DNA from: Candidatus Methylomirabilota bacterium
GTDB taxonomy: Bacteria; Methylomirabilota; Methylomirabilia; Methylomirabilales; 2-02-FULL-66-22
Reading direction: 5' to 3'
Assembly (NCBI GenBank): GCA_016208645.1
Contig: JACQXP010000222.1
Location: 1 to 10,294 of the forward strand
Length of the DNA: 10,294 bases
Shown here: in pieces, positions 8,666-10,294 of the stretch
Layout: every line of letters starts with the position of its first letter
How positions within the stretch are numbered: the stretch's first letter is position 1
Position numbers and translations under genes: made by a program
The notes under the pieces: model-generated
Database searches by the model: none
What the model was told of the DNA's origin: nothing
What the model saw: only the letters and a program-made list of their open reading frames with translations

Positions 8666-9856
8666 ATGGCAGTCCTGGGCCGGCCAATCCGGATCGCCCG
8701 GGTGATCACGCGACTGAACGTGGGAGGTCCGGCGCAGCACGCCATCCTCCTCACGGCTGGGCTGGACCGCACCCGCTTCCTCACCACGCTCATCACGGGA
8801 GTGGTCGGCCGCGATGAGGGGGATCTGTCTCCGGCTGCGCGGGATCGGGGCATCCAGCCGATCGTCGTCCCGGAACTCGGCCGGGCGGTTCATCCTGTCC
8901 GCGACATCCTGACCCTCGCCAGACTGGTATGGATCTTCCGGCACGTTCGGCCGGACATCGTGCACACCCACATGTCCAAGGCGGGCACGCTCGGCCGCAT
9001 GGCGGCGCGGCTGGCGGGTGTTCCCCGGACCCTGCACACCTTTCACGGCCATGTGCTGGAAGGCTACTTCTCCTCCATGGCGTCCCATCTCTTCTTGTGG
9101 ATCGAGCGGGTGTTGGCGCGCCGGACGGACCGCATCATCGCTCTGAGTCCCCGACTGCGCGAGGCCATCCTGGCCATGGGGATCGGCCGGACGGAGCAGG
9201 TCGAGGTCGTTCCCCTGGGCCTGGACCTGGATCGCTTCCGCCACCCGCCGCAGAACCGGGATGACCTCCGCACGGCGCTGCGCATCCCACCGGGAACGCC
9301 GCTGCTGGGGGTCGTGGGGCGCCTGGTGCCGATCAAGGACCACCTCACGCTGTTCCACGCCCTTGCCCACCTGGAGGCGGGAAGCCCGGCACCACATGTG
9401 GTCGTCATCGGCGACGGTGAACGGCGTGCGGAGCTCCAGCGGTCGGCCCAGCGTCTGAACCTGGCGCCCCGGATCCACTTCCTGGGCTGGCGGAATGATT
9501 TGGAGACTATCCTGAGCCAATTGGACGTGGTAATCTGCTGCTCGCGCAACGAGGGGACTCCGGTGGCGCTCATTGAGGCCATGGCTGCGGGAGTCCCGGT
9601 CCTGTCCACGGACGTGGGCGGGGTGAGCGATCTCATCGTTCACGGAGAGACCGGGTGGCTGGTCCCCGCGGGAGATCCTCCTGCCCTGGCCCGGGCGATC
9701 GAGGTGTTGCTGGCGGACCCGGCGCTCCGGCACCGCCTGGCAGTCGCGGCCCGGCCCGTGGCCCTGGAGAGACACGATGTGAAGGGCCTCATTCGCCGCA
9801 TGGAGGCCCTGTATGAGGGGCTCCTCGCGGCGAAGCAATTGGAAATTTCAAACTGA
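8666..9856 (+). CDS. GT4 family glycosyltransferase
   Basis: A 396-residue GT-B enzyme. ATG 8666 is preferred because GAGGGGAG (8654-8661) lies 4 nt upstream and because the family N-terminus RIARVITRLNVGGPAQHA then begins near residue 9; a GTG at 8609 in the same frame would add 19 residues drawn from a low-complexity repeat. The N-terminal domain shows the glycine-rich acceptor loop (LNVGGPAQH, 17-25), DIVHTHMSKAG (97-107) and HTFHGHV (124-130). The C-terminal domain shows VVGRLVPIKDH (216-226), IGDGERR (248-254), FLGWRNDLE (272-280) and the E-x7-E donor site EGTPVALIEAMAAGVPVLST (296-315). This is a standard retaining GT4 (Glycos_transf_1) architecture, probably using a nucleotide sugar at the cytoplasmic face. 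Its last codons and stop are locally AT-rich, and the TGA lies inside the left arm of the inverted repeat downstream. Confidence 0.92.
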   Translation: MAVLGRPIRIARVITRLNVGGPAQHAILLTAGLDRTRFLTTLITGVVGRDEGDLSPAARDRGIQPIVVPELGRAVHPVRDILTLARLVWIFRHVRPDIVHTHMSKAGTLGRMAARLAGVPRTLHTFHGHVLEGYFSSMASHLFLWIERVLARRTDRIIALSPRLREAILAMGIGRTEQVEVVPLGLDLDRFRHPPQNRDDLRTALRIPPGTPLLGVVGRLVPIKDHLTLFHALAHLEAGSPAPHVVVIGDGERRAELQRSAQRLNLAPRIHFLGWRNDLETILSQLDVVICCSRNEGTPVALIEAMAAGVPVLSTDVGGVSDLIVHGETGWLVPAGDPPALARAIEVLLADPALRHRLAVAARPVALERHDVKGLIRRMEALYEGLLAAKQLEISN

Positions 9857-9915
9857 CAACGGACAACCGGTCACCCTCGACGATTATGCCGTTGTCAGTT
9901 GTCGGTTGTCAGTTT
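9850..9915. repeat. Inverted heptamer array (GTTGTCR units) at gene end
   Basis: The right side holds three tandem heptamers, GTTGTCA (9891), GTTGTCG (9898) and GTTGTCA (9905), followed by GTTTT. The left side (9851-9867) is the reverse complement of about two and a half such units. Two exclusive stems are possible: 9851-9862 with 9889-9900, 12 bp perfect with a 26-nt loop, and 9850-9867 with 9898-9915, 18 bp with one mismatch and a 30-nt loop. The GT4 stop codon (9854-9856) lies in the left arm. The second stem ends in only four T residues, so it is at best a weak terminator. It reads like a small dispersed intergenic repeat in an otherwise GC-rich operon. Confidence 0.75.
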
Positions 9916-9921
9916 TACATT
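9892..9921 (+). promoter_or_regulatory. Possible sigma70-like promoter inside the repeat
   Basis: TTGTCA (9892-9897, 5 of 6 to the -35 consensus), an 18-nt spacer, and TACATT (9916-9921, 4 of 6 to the -10 consensus) precede the SDR at 9945. The implied leader would be only about 15 nt. The -35 match comes from a repeat unit, so this may be chance. No other promoter-like pair stands out in the window. Confidence 0.2.
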
Positions 9922-9932
9922 GACGGGGTGAG

Positions 9933-9938
9933 AGGAGG
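9933..9938 (+). promoter_or_regulatory. Shine-Dalgarno site for GTG start at 9945
   Basis: AGGAGG is the strongest ribosome binding site in the window and lies 6 nt before the GTG. It sets the start of the 3'-partial SDR, which has a non-ATG initiation codon. Confidence 0.8.
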
Positions 9939-9944
9939 ACGAGC

Positions 9945-10294
9945 GTGCGTGTTCTGATCACAGGGGGCGCCGGCTATATCGGGTCTCACCTGGTTGACGC
10001 GCTGATCAAGCGGGGCAATGAGGTGCTGATCATTGACAACCTCTCCGCCGGGAAGATCGAGAACCTCCGGCATCTCCTGGGGCACCCCTCCTTTCACTTC
10101 ATCAACGACTCCATCCTGAACGAGGCTCTCCTGGAGCGGTTCATTCCCTCCATGGATCTCATCTTTCACCTCGCGGCCGCGGTGGGCGTCCGGAACATCC
10201 TACAAGATCCCCTGGCAGCCATCAACACGAACGTGCGAGGGACCGAGGTGGTCCTGGGCCTTGCCTTCAAGTACTGGAAGCGGCTGGTGCTGGC
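9945..10294 (+). CDS. Extended-SDR NAD-dependent epimerase/dehydratase (3' partial)
   Basis: The first 116 complete codons of an extended SDR that runs off the window. GTG 9945 is set by a strong AGGAGG at 9933-9938, 6 nt upstream, and gives MRVLITGGAGYIGSHLVDAL. The Rossmann motif is TGGAGYIGS (6-14), the acidic end of beta-2 is LIIDNLSAG (28-36, suggesting NAD), and the HLAAAVGVRNILQDPLAAIN stretch (75-94), followed by TNVRGTEVVLGLA, is typical of nucleotide-sugar epimerases and decarboxylases. The catalytic Tyr-x-x-x-Lys lies beyond the edge, so substrate (UDP-glucose 4-epimerase, UDP-glucuronate decarboxylase or other) cannot be assigned. It differs clearly in sequence from the SDR at 7661, so it is a second activity rather than a recent duplicate. 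It is preceded by an 88-nt gap holding an inverted heptamer repeat. Confidence 0.85.
   Translation, partial: MRVLITGGAGYIGSHLVDALIKRGNEVLIIDNLSAGKIENLRHLLGHPSFHFINDSILNEALLERFIPSMDLIFHLAAAVGVRNILQDPLAAINTNVRGTEVVLGLAFKYWKRLVL

Noticed and set aside
8288..9838. Antisense frame of 516 codons opposite the epimerase end and second GT4
   Set aside because: No domain is recognisable and it fully overlaps genes with clear motifs; stop codons are rare in all frames at this GC content.
9850..9920. Intrinsic terminator after the second GT4
   Set aside because: The stems are not GC-rich, the loops are 26-30 nt, and only four T residues follow, so it is recorded as a repeat rather than a terminator.

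Overview
The window is a GC-rich stretch (about two thirds G+C by eye) of a bacterial exopolysaccharide or other cell-surface polysaccharide biosynthesis locus. All eight genes I can support lie on the + strand and are packed like one operon. The first and last genes run off the window edges. Nothing here fixes the taxon. Dense packing, high GC and a strong anti-Shine-Dalgarno fit before several starts point to a high-GC bacterium, possibly an uncultured lineage, but that is inference.

Layout: (1) 1-2013, heparinase II/III-family polysaccharide lyase, missing its N-terminus. (2) 2017-3222, GT4-like glycosyltransferase. (3) 3222 (or 3213)-5057, multi-spanning GT39/PMT_2-type glycosyltransferase with an added beta-rich N-terminal region. 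(4) 5054-5761, GT2 polyprenyl-phosphate sugar synthase (DPM1-like). (5) 5763-7656, asparagine synthase-type amidotransferase, broken near 6507 by a frameshifting deletion that also removes the ATP-binding PP-loop. (6) 7661-8599, extended-SDR nucleotide-sugar 4-epimerase. (7) 8666-9856, a second GT4 glycosyltransferase. (8) 9945 to the window end, a second extended SDR, 3' partial.

How they fit together: the SDR enzymes would prepare nucleotide sugars and the two GT4 enzymes would add sugars on the cytoplasmic face. The GT2 enzyme would load a sugar on a polyprenyl phosphate, which the GT39 membrane enzyme would use on the outer face of the cytoplasmic membrane. The amidotransferase, if intact in relatives, could amidate a sugar acid or the product. 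The lyase could trim, edit or clear polymer in the envelope. These roles are inferred from families and context; the polymer is unknown.

Genes 1-6 are separated by at most 4 nt or overlap, indicating translational coupling. The only non-coding gaps are 8600-8665 and 9857-9944. Both contain sequence with a 7-nt period, and the second forms a marked inverted array with two alternative stems. No tRNA, rRNA, CRISPR, insertion sequence or phage gene was seen. I found no clearly undescribed system. The items most worth checking are the precise loss of the PP-loop in the amidotransferase, the heptamer arrays, and the extra domain on the GT39 enzyme.
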